Shown in pieces: positions 26,801 through 38,830 of a stretch of DNA of 64,000 nucleotides. The translations under genes and the position numbers were made by a program. Position 1 is the stretch's first letter, and the number at the start of each line of letters is the position of its first letter. The stretch is from NCBI GenBank assembly GCA_003993805.1, contig RSEF01000006.1, positions 27,189,402-27,253,401 of the forward strand, in the 5' to 3' direction. A model generated the notes under the pieces. It ran no database searches. It was not told the DNA's origin and worked only from the letters and a program-made list of their open reading frames with translations. This DNA is from Himantopus leucocephalus (Eukaryota > Chordata > Aves > Charadriiformes > Recurvirostridae).

Positions 26801-28929
26801 TGAATGCACAACCGTAATTTCTCAGGTACAAGACCACTGATATTTAGAGACAAGTTCACTGTCATTAGCAACATATTAGAGGAATTAAAGGCTGGTGTTA
26901 AACTCCCCCTTTTTTATCGTTGCTTTACAAATGCAAGCATGTTGTCATGTCTGAAGTGGTATAGACATACTTGTGTTAAACTTGAGTTCTAAGAAATTTT
27001 AGTTTGTCTTTAATTACCTTATTTTCAACTCAGTCTTTGCCAGGATTAACATTTTTCTTTGTTCAAGTCAGCTACCAAGAATATTTTCTCCTTAAACTTT
27101 TAAAATCCTTTAGTACTTCAAATAGACATGCAGTTACTGATAATGGAAAATGTGGATTTCCACCATGCATAACAGCCAGACTGAAGCTGTTTGCTTGGCA
27201 AAGGGACACTGAGTTAAGGGAACTGGTGTTAACAGTCAAATACCAACAGCGAAAAGCATTCTCATTAGGAGCTAAAAATGATTGACTGAGATATGGCACT
27301 ACCAAGTGTTTACTGGAATGTGTGAAGGTTTATTAACATTGGCACAGGGATGGTCCTATTTGTCTAGACACTTACAAAATCTAGTGTGTCTGGACTGTGA
27401 TTTGTGGGAACCTTTCCCCTTTGTAAACAGTATTTTGTTCTAAGTGATAGACACGGCCCCAAGTACTCTGCAATATTGGCCCGGAGCATCAATTGGCTTT
27501 GACAGAAACCTGCTAGTCACAAATAACAGGGTAAAACTATTGCCTTTTTTTTTAATTCCCTTTGAGATAGTGTTCTGGAATGGGGTTTCAGAAATCTGCT
27601 GCCTCCTTTATTTCTTATAAAACATTGCTTTTCTGATAGCATCATTTCAGAATTTTTTAATTTTTTTTTTTTTTTTTTTTTNTCTGGGATTGCAATGCCT
27701 GGAAGAAAAGTATGTGTATACCTGAGGGAAAAGCATTTCCTAAATTATTTCAGAAAACTTTGTGTCCTGGGCTTGGATGTTTCTAAACATTTTTCTTTTT
27801 CGCAAGGTCATAAAACGGTTAATAAATACCTGCACAAAAAGTCCAGAATCCCTTGTCCTTTGCCATTCATCTTCTTCCTTGCTTTAAATTCTGCATGCAT
27901 CCTCTCACTAGTCTTTACCAGAAAATGAGTGCATTCAAAACTTCTGTACACCGAAAGACTACAAACATATACTCTCGCTTGCTACGTAGGTATTTAATGC
28001 TGTTACTCTGTTCTAAGCCAGACAGTAGGACAAGTGCTTTGCAGCTTAAATATAGTATCTATGATTGATGAATGTATTGCCAGTGCCTATTAAAGTAAAG
28101 TCATAATGTCACGGTAATTTTGTCGCAAACCAGTACGGCTCATTTAACAGCAAACCTTTGACTGTGGAAAGCTGTAGTGCAGGTTGAAGCCTGGCTTGCA
28201 CACAGCTTAAGGGGGATAGTCCTAAAGCAATGCAGCCATCATTCTAGGACGTGTGCCTCAAAACAAGGCACGATCTCAAATAATGGGGTATGCCTGTTGC
28301 TTGCTTTCCCCTTTGGAATCAGCATGGAGATATATAGCGATACTAGTATAACTGTATTTAAATATACATAGGCCAGAAAAACAAGAAGCAATTTTCCTGT
28401 GATAAATGGAGCAGTTTCAGAGCTGTGGAATACCCATTGCTCGCCTTACCTTTTGCTGTGCACAGGTGGGACAAACAAGAAGGAGATTTTACTATGTACC
28501 CCATTGATTTGAAAAACAAACCCCAACCCTTAGGTGATTTAACAGATAAATCTCTTTAAATGACGAAAAGAAGTCATCTTAATATTTTTTTGGTAAGCTC
28601 CCAGAAACAGATGGGAAAACTGATGATGATTTGTGTTGGCTTTGTTTGTTTGGTTTTGTTTCTGGCAAATTTTTTTAATGCAAATGAATAGAATTTTCTC
28701 TTAAACACAAAACCAGGTTCCAGGAAATTGGGTATTTTCTGGCAGGTTCTCCCTCCCAACACAACTGGACCCCTTCATTCATTGGAAATGTTTTCAGTTG
28801 CCGTATTTCAGCCAGCCCTACTCACCAGTTTTTCCATCATGCATAGACAGGAGAGTGCTCCTGTGCCAGCGAGAGGCTTCAGCAAGCTTTGGAGAGGCTT
28901 TATGCCGCGATGAGTTTCTTTTGCTGTAG
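26801..28929. other. Unique non-coding DNA
   Basis: Only short overlapping frames and the N-terminated poly-T run. Nothing else recognised. Confidence 0.55.
27661..27682. repeat. Poly-T run ending in a single N
   Basis: Twenty-one Ts and then one N at 27682, preceded by another short T run. The N marks an unresolved base or join at the run's end. Confidence 0.93.
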
Positions 28930-29560
28930 CAAGAGCTGCAAGTGTTAAGGAAAGATCATCAGAAAGATTTCTAAAATGGCCACTTCATTACAGCCTCCAT
29001 TCTTTGAATGACACCTGGTAACACATTGTGCTTTTGCAATTTTGCTGTCAAAATGGATGGTGGTTTGCGGGTAGTATATCTCATGGAAATAGATTGCATA
29101 GCTCGCTGTAGAAGCAGTTAGTCAACAAAATGCACTCTGGCACTTGGTGTAGAGACTGTAATTGTTTGACTGGTGGCCAGCCTAGGTAGCACTCGGGAGC
29201 CATAAATAGTATTTAGAGGTTGCTGTAAAAGCTTTTTAATTTGTTACACCAGAGTTCATTTACATTGTACACCATATGTCATGGCAAAAGCACCCTCTCT
29301 TTGTAGAACATTATGCGCAACACAATATGTTATAAACACTACTTTTTAATGGCCTCCAGAGTAGCTGTAGATAGCTCATCCAGGAGGCTGTTTAAAGATG
29401 AATCTGTTACATGGCTGGAAATCCGAGGTCACTTCGTTTTAGCTAATGAAATGAGTCAAGATTTGCTCTGCATTTCAGATGAGAACATGGCCCACCAGCA
29501 GTTTAATCTCAATAATGCGAAGTCATTCATTACAGACTAATGCAGGAGTTGTTACTGCAG
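28930..29560. promoter_or_regulatory. Candidate conserved non-coding element
   Basis: A unique tract of balanced composition containing CCATAAATAG (29200-29209, close to a MEF2 or CArG-type core), TTTTTAATTTGTTAC near 29233 and GCATAGCTCG near 29096. An open frame at 29313-29540 lies inside it but shows no domain, membrane segment or splice context and is treated as chance. The regulatory reading is inference only. Confidence 0.24.
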
Positions 29561-30464
29561 TCGGAGAACACATCCTCTGGAAGCAGAAGAGAAAGACCTC
29601 GGTTTTGAAGGGAGGGAGTCTCTGGATGAACCTGAACCCGCTGCTGTGCAGCTGATGTGAAACAAGACAAATGCAACTCCAGAGGTGTATTGAGGAGAGG
29701 GTACCAGCATGTATAAGGTAATTAGCTGTTGTTCAAGGCTACATTAATAATGTACTTTATAATTCTGCCACTTACGTTCAAGAAGCTGAAATGGGTAGAA
29801 GGGCAAAGAGAGACTACCAAAGAACGGAGCGCGTGCTTTCAGGAGAAGATGAAAAGAGCTTAGCTGGCTTAGCCTGCAAATTGAAGCCTGAGAGGAGATA
29901 GGATTATTCTAAATAAATGCATCAGAGAGGATTAAGCATGAGGGAGGAAGAAGAACTATATAAACTGAAGGACAATGATGGTAGGAAAAAAAAAGGTTAG
30001 GCACTGTGCATTAGCTAACAGCCTGGCAATTGAATGATTACTTACCATTAGAGGAATAATTTCCACCCACCCCGAGCCCCAAGATGCCGATCATGTGAAC
30101 AAGATGGCAAATATAGAGTATGCACTAACCTGATAAAATACAGGTGGCTCAGTGACCATCAACACCTAGAGCAACAGGGAACCTGAAACAGCCCTTTCCT
30201 TTATAGTCCAAACACAGATTATTTTTCTGCTTCTCTTGGAAAGGAAATTCCAGTTCACCAAGAAACTCTGGACTACTTAGAGTCTATGCCACCCATCTGC
30301 ATCAACTCAAGCCAACTGAGGAAAGAAAGAGTTAGAGACTTCACTCTGGAAATCTGATCTTAATTGGTTTTCTTTTTTAGGATCTCACATTGGTTTTGTG
30401 GCCTTTTTTTCCCCCTTTCCCTTTCTGCCCAGTTATTTCTAAGCTTTTACTGGCAGAAGCAATC

Positions 30465-30488
30465 TTTTTTTTTTTTTTTTTTTTTTTN
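30465..30488. repeat. Poly-T run ending in a single N
   Basis: Twenty-three Ts followed by one N at 30488. Same pattern as the other N-terminated homopolymers here. Confidence 0.93.
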
Positions 30489-31949
30489 ATTGGTGCAGGG
30501 CCCAGGCTTGGCTGGGGGTTAACGTAATGCTAATAAGCATCCTTCTTTGCTGTCAATATGTTTCTATGTACTTGTATTTGTCTCCATCTTTGTTAAATGA
30601 CTCTTACTCTTCAGCCAACTTGATTTTCAGAAGACTGGTAACTTTCTGAAGCACTGAGGGTAGAAAGAAACATTATTCTTTTAAAGTCAATATTTCTTTC
30701 TCAGCGTAATTCTGCTGTGGCCTTTGTTACAGATAGAGTTATCCTGTTTGGCCCTGCCAAATAAGACATCAGAGGGCTAAATAAGAAAATTACGTCCAGT
30801 TTACATGGAATCACATCTCTCCATGAGCTTTAGTGGTTTTGAGGTTCTTGCAAATGAATTGCAATCAGACTCATGAAGCTTGTAAACACACTATATGTCT
30901 CAGACAAACCTAAAATCTATTCCTGAAGTCAACCCGCTACGTCAGGATGGATATTCTGGTCTCAATGCCTTTAACTTTGTGGTTTAGCCTTCCTGTCACT
31001 ACTCAGCTTCAGGTTTGAGAGTTAGCTGCGTTCTTCTAAGAAATGGTGAGAATATCATTCTTACTCGCCATCTGTGGCGCTGGGCAGTGACTCCATGTGA
31101 ATGGAACTGGATAACATCACTGAAGAAGCTGTCTCCTGGCCACCAGTCTTAAATGGCTTCGTGCTTGTATGTCTTGCCACCAAAACTCTTGCTAGCTCCT
31201 GAGGTGAGGTGGTAGCCCAAGGACTTGTTCCTACCAGGGCAGTGCAGTGGGGGCCACAGAAGTGTGGTGTCTACAGCTGCAGAGGCACCGCTGCCTGTGG
31301 TGCCACAGGATGAGGCACTGCTCCAGAAAAGAGAGGGGGAACGTGCAGACCTGAGACAGTGACAGTAAACACCTTAAAGGACCTATGTTTACCACTCTAG
31401 AGTCTCCTATGTTTCCTACATCTTCTCCTTAGAGGGACAGCCTGTCTGCCCTTCCAGAGCTGAGTGGGAGGCAGCAAAGCAAAGGCTGTCTCTATCCATC
31501 GCCTTAGTGTCTTACTCTGGCTAGAGATGGTCCTGCACATGACCCATCCTCTATCAAAGATTGCATGTTACAGCCATTATAACTTTGGGTTTGGATATTT
31601 GTAAAAAAACATTTGTCAGGTGGAAGAATGAGGATGTGTACCATAATGCCTTGCAAGGGCTGACTCTGCCTTCAGAGGCAGAAGTGGCTCTGATCATCCC
31701 AGCACGTTAACCAGTTTATGCTTGTAAAACTTCCCTCCCTGTAGAAAAGGCTTTTGTTGAAATGCAAGGACTCCCTCCAGGGACACGTGGCTCTTTTCTT
31801 CCAAGGCAGGGAAGTAATTAACCACCACAATCTCTCACCCATGCTGTGCTTCTCACAACACTTCGAAGGAGTTTGTTAGATGCACATAACTTACTGTGCT
31901 CATCCCATGTTAAACCCACCAATCGTTAAATCCACCTTTTCAAGCTGGA

Positions 31950-32120
31950 GCCAGAGGAATGAGTCAGTCATGTGGAGCAGGTGTGGCTTCCTAATTTCAT
32001 TAATTTAGATAATTGCAGCCCTTCTTTAACAGCATCAATCTCTTCTGTGTCTTATGCAGCCTCATTTATAAATCCGATTGCTGGGGCTGTTTGATGATCA
32101 GTTTTAGAAATTCTTTGCTT
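31950..32120. promoter_or_regulatory. Candidate conserved non-coding element
   Basis: ATTAATTTAGATAATTG (31999-32015) joins two homeodomain-like cores, and TTTATAAA (32065-32072) follows about 50 bp on, before AATCCGATTG. The tract is free of repeats and sits between mixed-composition flanks. Regulatory function is inferred from motif texture only. Confidence 0.25.
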
Positions 32121-32763
32121 TCCCTCATGCGTGTTGACTCTGTGTGACTGCCCACTCAACCAATCAAGTCCAATTTCTGTTATAATGAGCTTTTGGAGAC
32201 GTGATGAAGTTTGAATGCCAAGGGCTGGCGAGGAATTACGGTAGTTCCCAACTTTACTCTATGATTCTTTCCTTCTCTGAAGCCCTCGTTGCCACAGCAG
32301 TGCAAGTGGGATCAGGTCTAAAGAGATTTTGACTGTGTAAGGAGGGAATGTGCAATTTGTAAAAGTAAGTAAACAGTTACTGGGAGAATATGTGTTAGGC
32401 TGATTAGCAGTGGTGAAAAGAGATTTTTGTGGTCCGATTTGGAAAAAGGGGAATGATATATTTGTGGGTTTAGTGCATTTAGCTCAGTTTTACAGATTAT
32501 CAAATAACTACCTCTGTTTTCATACAGGGCACAGGAACACTTTTGTACCTTGGTTTCTCTAACAACTTCAGCAGTCCCCAAAATTCACAGGCATGCAGAT
32601 GGACTTTGTTTCTTTTTTCACAAATACTGATGAATTCCTGAAATACTATACTTAACCAAAGTTTTCACATCTGTAAATTAGAATTCTAAGATGGAAATCC
32701 TGTAGAGTTAACAGCTGAAATCTAGCTGTGGAAGTCAAAGGATTTGTGTATGCATAACCCAAA

Positions 32764-32780
32764 TGTGTGTTTGTGTGTGT
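32764..32780. repeat. Short TG-rich simple repeat
   Basis: TG units with one extra T in the middle (TGTGTGT then TTGTGTGTGT). Simple sequence only. Confidence 0.8.
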
Positions 32781-33479
32781 CATAGCAAACGATTTAAAAA
32801 GAAAGTATGACTTTGTGTGAAACTTTTTGAAGTTTTTTGTGCCTTGGAACTCCAGATCGCTATACAAACATGTTCATTCTAACAAGTTTATCATTTTTTA
32901 CTGCCAGTGTTTAATTTGGGGCTTTTTTCTTAGTCATTTTGTATTGTTTGCAAATCTCCTTTGTGGTTTTTAGAGCATTTTCAGAGATACACCTACATTA
33001 TCTGTGTGCTTAGAATCAGGCAAATCTGTTACATAAATATAACTTCTGAGTTTATGTTCAGAAATTTAAAAATAATATTAATAAAAAAGCTAATAGACAT
33101 GTGGAACATTGTTTGTAGCTTAGTGAACTATGTCTTTCAATCACATTATTATTTTATCTTTTTTAAGGTTCTTGTGTCATGCTATAGCAGTGACACGGCC
33201 ATTCCAGAATTCAGCCTTCATCTTTGTTTTGTTTAAAGGTGAATCTTGCAGCCTCTCTGAAAACAGATAGATGTAATCAGAGGAGCTTTAATCTCGTAAA
33301 CTGAGTAACAGACCTAGGAATATTTTGATCAATATGATTAGCTATTCCCAGAATAAATAAATGACAAGGATTTAACTGTCAGCTGTCTTTTCTAAGTGCC
33401 TAATTTCCAAGCTGGTGATTTTAGAGGTAAGCACAATGTTCAGAAGTCTGCAGGCCTGCTTACTACAAGAAGCATTTCT

Positions 33480-33625
33480 CCTCCGCTTCCATGGATCAAA
33501 TTCGATACGCATTGGAACCTGCTGCAGTGGTCCCATTGCAGCAGAGTGGGTCATCCCTTACGAGGCCATAGGAAAACTTCCACTGACTTCAGCAGCTTTG
33601 TTCACCACTGGGGTTTGAGCCAGGC
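33480..33625. repeat. Possible ancient amniote dispersed repeat
   Basis: The stretch contains GGATCAAATTCGATACGCATTGG near 33493 in degraded form, and ACTTCCACTGACTTCAGCAG near 33577. Phrases of the kind 'ggatcaaattctgc' and 'tcccactgacttcagtgg' recur in very old interspersed repeats of turtles, crocodilians and birds. I rely on memory of that phrase, not on an alignment, and I do not assign a family. No gene is associated with it; the open frames here overlap on both strands and look like chance. Confidence 0.3.
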
Positions 33626-36250
33626 GAGGGTGAGTAGCGTGGCTCGGTGAACTGCACCATTACAGTGAGAAATAACGAACCCTCTCAGATGCTTGATCGG
33701 CTAATGTTCAACGCAGGGGTGATTTCACAAATGGAGGCCGAGGCCTTTTGCAGGCGATATGACAGGAAGCGAGATAATGTAATGTGGCAGATTCTGCATG
33801 GAAGAGAATTGGGGTCATTTGGTATGCCCATGTATAATGCAACCTTATGCCATAATTAAGACTCTGGATAGAAGCTGTTGAGAAGGATTAGCTACTGATC
33901 CATACATTTTATGTTTCTGTTTATTTAAGATAAAGCCTCATGCTAGAGGGCTTTTTTTTTTTATATATTAAGCCCATTCAAAGATTTAATTTCCTTTATT
34001 CTTTTTTTGTAGAAGTCTATTTTTTTGATGTCTTTATCTCTGTTTAGGTGAAAAGAAAGCTTTCTGGGAGGTAGTCTGGCTTTAGAAGCTGGCCTATAAA
34101 GCAGGACAGAGATCTATAGAATTGAACTATAATTCCCATGATTCCTCGCAGCACTATACCGAAGAGGAAGTATGTTGTTCATTTTCAGGGAAAAGTGGAA
34201 AAATCTCATTTTTCAAGTATATGGAGGTGATTGTGTGTGTTTTCTTTTTAAATAGTGAGATTCCCCATAAAAACTGGGCACTCCTGCTGAAATATCCTCT
34301 CCTCAAAAAAGAGGAAATAATTATTCTATCAGTCGACAGCTGTGACTGAAAAATGTCAGAGATGTGAAATACTTCTGTAGAAGGAAGTTGTGGACTGAAG
34401 GCCAGAGTGGACATGAGCTTTCAGACCCCTGTTAGAAGTCAGCTTTGATAGAGAAGAGAGGGGACAGGCGGAACCAGGTTGCATTCAATTATTCAGTTCA
34501 TTTCTATCACTTGTTATTTCATATCTTCAAGCTGGTGCTTAGGAACAAAAGGTTGGGGCAACCATCTGTTTCGAAAGTGTGCCAGTGAAAATAAAACGAT
34601 CAATTAGTATCAAAGGTAGTCTTCTCATCTGACACGGAAAGTGGAAAAAACGCAAAGGTATGACAGCCTGTGAGCAGATCCCTTAAAGTTTAAGGTGTGT
34701 TTGAAACTGGTCTGGGTTTTTCTAGCTAAAGAAAAATCATCCTGCTTCTGTCTTTTCTTTTCTCTGCTGTTTTCTTGCTCTCAGCAAATCTCCCAGTTGA
34801 TTTCCAAGTTAGATTGGTCAGCTTTATCAATTCTGGCCCTTGACTGGCCCTTTGCAATTCCCATAGTGCTTCAGTGGAGCTGAAGGTCTTTGAAGATCAT
34901 CTCTGCAAAGTTCAGAAGAGAGTTATTTCAGGACATTTAGCCTGGAGATGATCTTTCTCCCATTCTGGACAAAAAAGAAAGAAGAAAAAAAACCCTAGAA
35001 ACTACATGAAACAACTCTTGAGGACTACATCAGATCACTGCTAAGTTCCCAGAAGATTAGAAAATTTCTACTTTCCCATGGTGGATAGGACCAGAGGCCC
35101 ACCTGCTCCATGGATGAAAACAAGACATAGTACCCTCTTGTTTGTGGATGATTTGCATGCAAGGGAATTAAAGGTTTGCCTGTATTATGGTATATGTTTC
35201 TTTTCAGAGATTGCACAGGTGTGGTTGGGAAAATTCACCATCCGGGGTGATGCTTGTCACTCAGTTGAAGCAAGGCTTAGGAATACAAACACACAGCAAG
35301 GCTCTTCCACTGGGAAAACTTCTCTCAGAATGAAAGCTGTGACAAATAATCTCAAGTGCCATATAGATTTCATCGAGAACAAGCAATAGGCACAAAATGC
35401 AAGATTTTGGAATGAAAAAACAACAAAAAAATTATGTCTATTGAATGCATTTGTATCTCTCAGTGTCTCCAGTTCAGAAAACAGAACATCATTCATATTT
35501 ATGAGGAGTAATTTATATCAATTCATAATTATCTTGTGTAAAATTAATTCTCTCAATGCATAAGTAAAGTAAAACACTCAAAGGCAAAATGAAATGGCCA
35601 TAATAAAAACATTTGTAATAGACACATGCATACTGCACTCAGTAAACATTTTTTGGGTCCTCTTGCAGGATGGGGGCACCCACCCTGAACACCCTGGCGC
35701 TGTTCAGAAAAGGGATCCTGGTCTTGTCTCCCGTTTGTCTGTCATCCCACTCTGCAGGGGCTCATCTAATCTGGAGTCTTGACCTATAAAACCAGTAAGT
35801 GGTTTTCCTATGGATAAAAGTTCAAGGTTCAGCTGTTTCCAGTGCAAGCCTTTTCCCTTTCCTGGATCCTTCTTAAATTCACTTTCTCTCGGTGTGTTCT
35901 TGAGTCTGCTTTTTCTAGGATACACAGGCTGAGAGCTTCTGGGATCTGAGGAAAGGCCGATTTTAAGAATAAGCAAGCAGGTACACTTCAGGTTTTGCAT
36001 CTACTCTTCCTCCTGCGTCTGGTGTAATACGTATGTCCTGCCACGATTCCAAGCACTACTGCTATTAATAGTGCTTTCCAAGAGACTAACTCATTTCCCC
36101 ACCCTGGTCATTATGGGCAGTCAGTGACCTTTAACAGCTGAAAACCTGAGGCAGAGCTGAATGAACTTGCTCCCTGCAATCAAAGCAAATTCAGAGGAAT
36201 AATTGTTGCATTAAGCCTTAACTAATGTTTTTAATGCCAAATTTACTCTC

Positions 36251-36275
36251 TTTTTTTTTTTTTTTTTTTTTTTTN
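36251..36275. repeat. Poly-T run ending in a single N
   Basis: Twenty-four Ts followed by one N at 36275. Confidence 0.93.
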
Positions 36276-36645
36276 GTTATTACACCCAATGGCACCAACG
36301 AGGGAGATGTGCCGTTTTGAGCTATTAACAGTTCATATGTTTTTAACTCCTCAGCTGGATCCCAGAGGATGCAGGAGAAGGTCTACTAAACTTGTTGGGT
36401 TTTTTAACATTAGTTTTGTCTCACTTCTACCCAAGTCATAGAGTTGGCCCTGAAGCGATAGGTAATTATATCAGACTCTGTATGAGCTTAGCAATTTGTG
36501 GATATTCAGTGTGTGTTGTGCATTCTATAAAAACGAGTGCCTCCAGGTGTGGGTTGCTGCACAATAAGATGTGCAAGGAGGTGAATTTATGAGTCCGATC
36601 CAGCTGGGACAAATGGCCATCAACAGGCAGAGCATGCCAGAGCAT

Positions 36646-36671
36646 CTTTCTCCAGAGACTTTCTCCAGAGA
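36646..36671. repeat. 13-bp exact tandem duplication
   Basis: CTTTCTCCAGAGA is repeated head to tail at 36646-36658 and 36659-36671. Confidence 0.92.
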
Positions 36672-36745
36672 TGCTGTGAATTTACAGCATTCTTTTGAGG
36701 TAGAAATAATTCTGTACTCCTACTATTCTTGGCAAAAGAAAAATT

Positions 36746-36774
36746 GGGGGGGGGGGGGGGGGGGGGGGGGGNGG
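36746..36774. repeat. Poly-G run ending in a single N
   Basis: Twenty-six Gs, one N at 36772, then two more Gs. A G run of this length is unusual and hard to sequence. The polyglycine or polyproline frames across it are artefacts of the homopolymer. Confidence 0.93.
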
Positions 36775-38444
36775 AGAGGATGCTTCAGCAATGACTTTGT
36801 TTGAATGTCTAAGTACCCCCATTTTTAGATAATCTTTTAAGTACACCGTAGAACATCTCAGCATATGAAAGCACATGTTCATACAGCTGAAGGTAGATGG
36901 CTCCAGAAGGAAGGTCCTTAAAAATCAATGCAGACCACTGGAAAGCTCAGGCCACTTGATTGCCTTTAGTTGAGTGGCTAAGTGGGAATGGAAATGGAGA
37001 TTCCCAATTTTCAGTGACAGTAAAATGACAGTAAAGTGTCAGTTTATCTGGCAAGATGGTTTTACAGCCAGAACAGAGGAAATATTTGCAGAGGACTCTG
37101 TCTTTTTGAGAACCAGTGTGATGCACTGAGGTGGCTATTGTCTGAGGTCTTCGAGATTGTACCTAACGTTTAAAACTACTTTGTTTTTAAACTGTGTTAC
37201 AACTATGAGGTTAAGCCTGTGTTTCCAGCACTCTCCTCCTAGCCTGCTGCCTGACAAGCTAATCTGCCTAATGTTTTTCTTCAGGGAGATACCCTTCCCC
37301 TCAGCTGGCCAACAAGGTGTCTCTCCCCAGCCAGGACAGTAAGTGTTCCTGAGAGTCTGACTGTCTACTGTTGGATGTATTTGATCTTAGTTTAGCGATT
37401 TTCATGCTTACTGATTTCTCCTGTGATAGCAATAAGGTGCGTGCAATTTGCCATCTCCAAATCATTTTTAGTACCAGGCAATTTAAGGTAATAATAAAGA
37501 AGGTATTCATTTCATCTTAATGCAATGACTATTTAAACAGTTACTGTATTTAGTAGTACAAAATAAGAGAATGATGTTTTATAAGTATCTAAACAGTAGC
37601 TTAGCTCCAAGAGGTTCACTGTCTGGTTCATCCATTTGTAAAGTTAACAGGATATCTATATCACTGTCTGTTTTCCTCTCCATGGTCTCCAAAGAACAGG
37701 TTCTTGATATGGGGACAAACCTATTTTTCATATGTATCTGTTTTTCTCTGGGATCCCATTCAAATCAAATTTGTCCTTCTCTGCTTAGGGAGACACATAA
37801 CAGAGTTTATGAATTACTGGAATCAAAATATCTATTGTCATATTTCTCTAACAGATTAATGGTTATCAGTTTGTAAATGCTACTGATGTCCCTTGTGTTT
37901 TGACAGATAGTAAACAAAAACCTTTACTGAATGCAAATGCAAAGCCTAAGGACTGATTTTGTAGTTAAATGGACTATAAATTGGTAACTGATACGCAGTG
38001 CTGTATCCTGCGTTATTGGGGCTTAGAGCTCCTGTAGCTGGGCAGGATGTTTGCAGAAGAAAATGCAGTAAGAAAATGTTGATTGATTAAACCTATCTGT
38101 GAATCTGGATATGTTCTGAGAACTTTTGTCAGGAAAGGTTTCTGTCAGGTCAAGGAGATGAAGAGTATTTTGAAAAGGAATACAACTCAGTAGAAACACA
38201 CCAGTGATTTTTCTCACCAGCTTTGTAGCAGCATCAGATTTTACTTCCCACGATGCCACTGTGTCACATATCTTACACTTTTGGTTATTGCAGATCAATT
38301 CTACTACAAATGTGCTCACTCTCTGAATAAAGAGATATTCAGTGGAGGAGAGAAAAAACCCGCAGGATTCCTGCAACCTTGTGGTAGTGACTGGACATGC
38401 CCTCTATGTCTTCATATGAAAGACAATAACAACAAAAAATCTCT

Positions 38445-38479
38445 TTGAAGGAATTTGAAGGAATTCCTTTGAAGGAATT
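38445..38479. repeat. Three copies of an 11-bp motif
   Basis: TTGAAGGAATT occurs at 38445-38455, 38455-38465 and 38469-38479. This is a young local slippage duplication. Confidence 0.9.
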
Positions 38480-38537
38480 CAGATACCCCAGCTTTAGTTA
38501 TCTATTTGGTGAAAATGCATTTTGCCTCTGCAGATTG

Positions 38538-38614
38538 AGAGGCACCTCCAGAAACCTGTTGAGATTAGGAGCCTGAGTTTTTTGCTGAACTTTCTGGCTG
38601 CTGGAGGTGCCTCT
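38538..38614. repeat. 14-bp perfect inverted repeat
   Basis: AGAGGCACCTCCAG at 38538-38551 is the exact reverse complement of CTGGAGGTGCCTCT at 38601-38614, with 49 bp between. It could form a stem-loop in single-stranded DNA or RNA. The right arm overlaps the possible ancient repeat starting near 38560. Confidence 0.88.
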
Positions 38615-38830
38615 ATCCCCAGGGACTAAAGGCAGCTTTGATTAACCTGCTCAGTTAAGTTCCTAAAGTCAGATGGATTCAATCTTCTTTTTACACAGCA
38701 CCTACTGTGGGAGAGCGCGAGGCTCAGATCTACAGAGAGAATTCGATATCTAACTTCCTTGTTTAAAGAGACAAGCCCATTGATATCAGTAGGAGCGGGG
38801 CACATAGATATCTCTGGATCTTCAAATTTG
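38560..38830. repeat. Possible ancient amniote dispersed repeat
   Basis: The order of phrases (TTAGGAGCCTGAGTTTT near 38566, TTAAGTTCCTAAAGTCAG near 38654, CAGCACCTACTGTG near 38697, ATATCTAACTTCC near 38746, CCCATTGATATCAGTAGGAG near 38776, GCACATAGATATCTCTGGATC near 38800) follows a pattern seen in old reptile and bird repeats. In those, 'ttaggtgcctaac' is followed by 'cattgatttcagtggga' and then 'cacctaaatacc..tgaggatc'. The whole order fits better than any single phrase. The family name is not assigned and the ends are approximate. Confidence 0.38.

Larger units (their letters stand above)
29561..33479. other. Unique non-coding DNA
   Basis: Apart from the poly-T run at 30465 and the motif-rich tract at 31950-32120, nothing is recognised. 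No ORF of 60 codons or more is found from 29541 to 32317, the longest ORF-poor stretch of the window. Confidence 0.55.
33626..38400. other. Unique non-coding DNA
   Basis: Contains two N-terminated homopolymers and the 13-bp duplication. Frames are short and lack support. Confidence 0.55.

Noticed and set aside
29313..29540. 75-codon frame in a unique tract
   Set aside because: No domain or exon signals; more likely part of a non-coding element.
32215..32275. TTCCCAACTTTACTCTATGATTC resembles the extreme 3' end of CR1
   Set aside because: No further CR1 sequence precedes it and the terminal unit occurs once only; too short to call.
36571..36882. Frames with polyglycine or polyproline
   Set aside because: Produced by the 26-base G run and its N.
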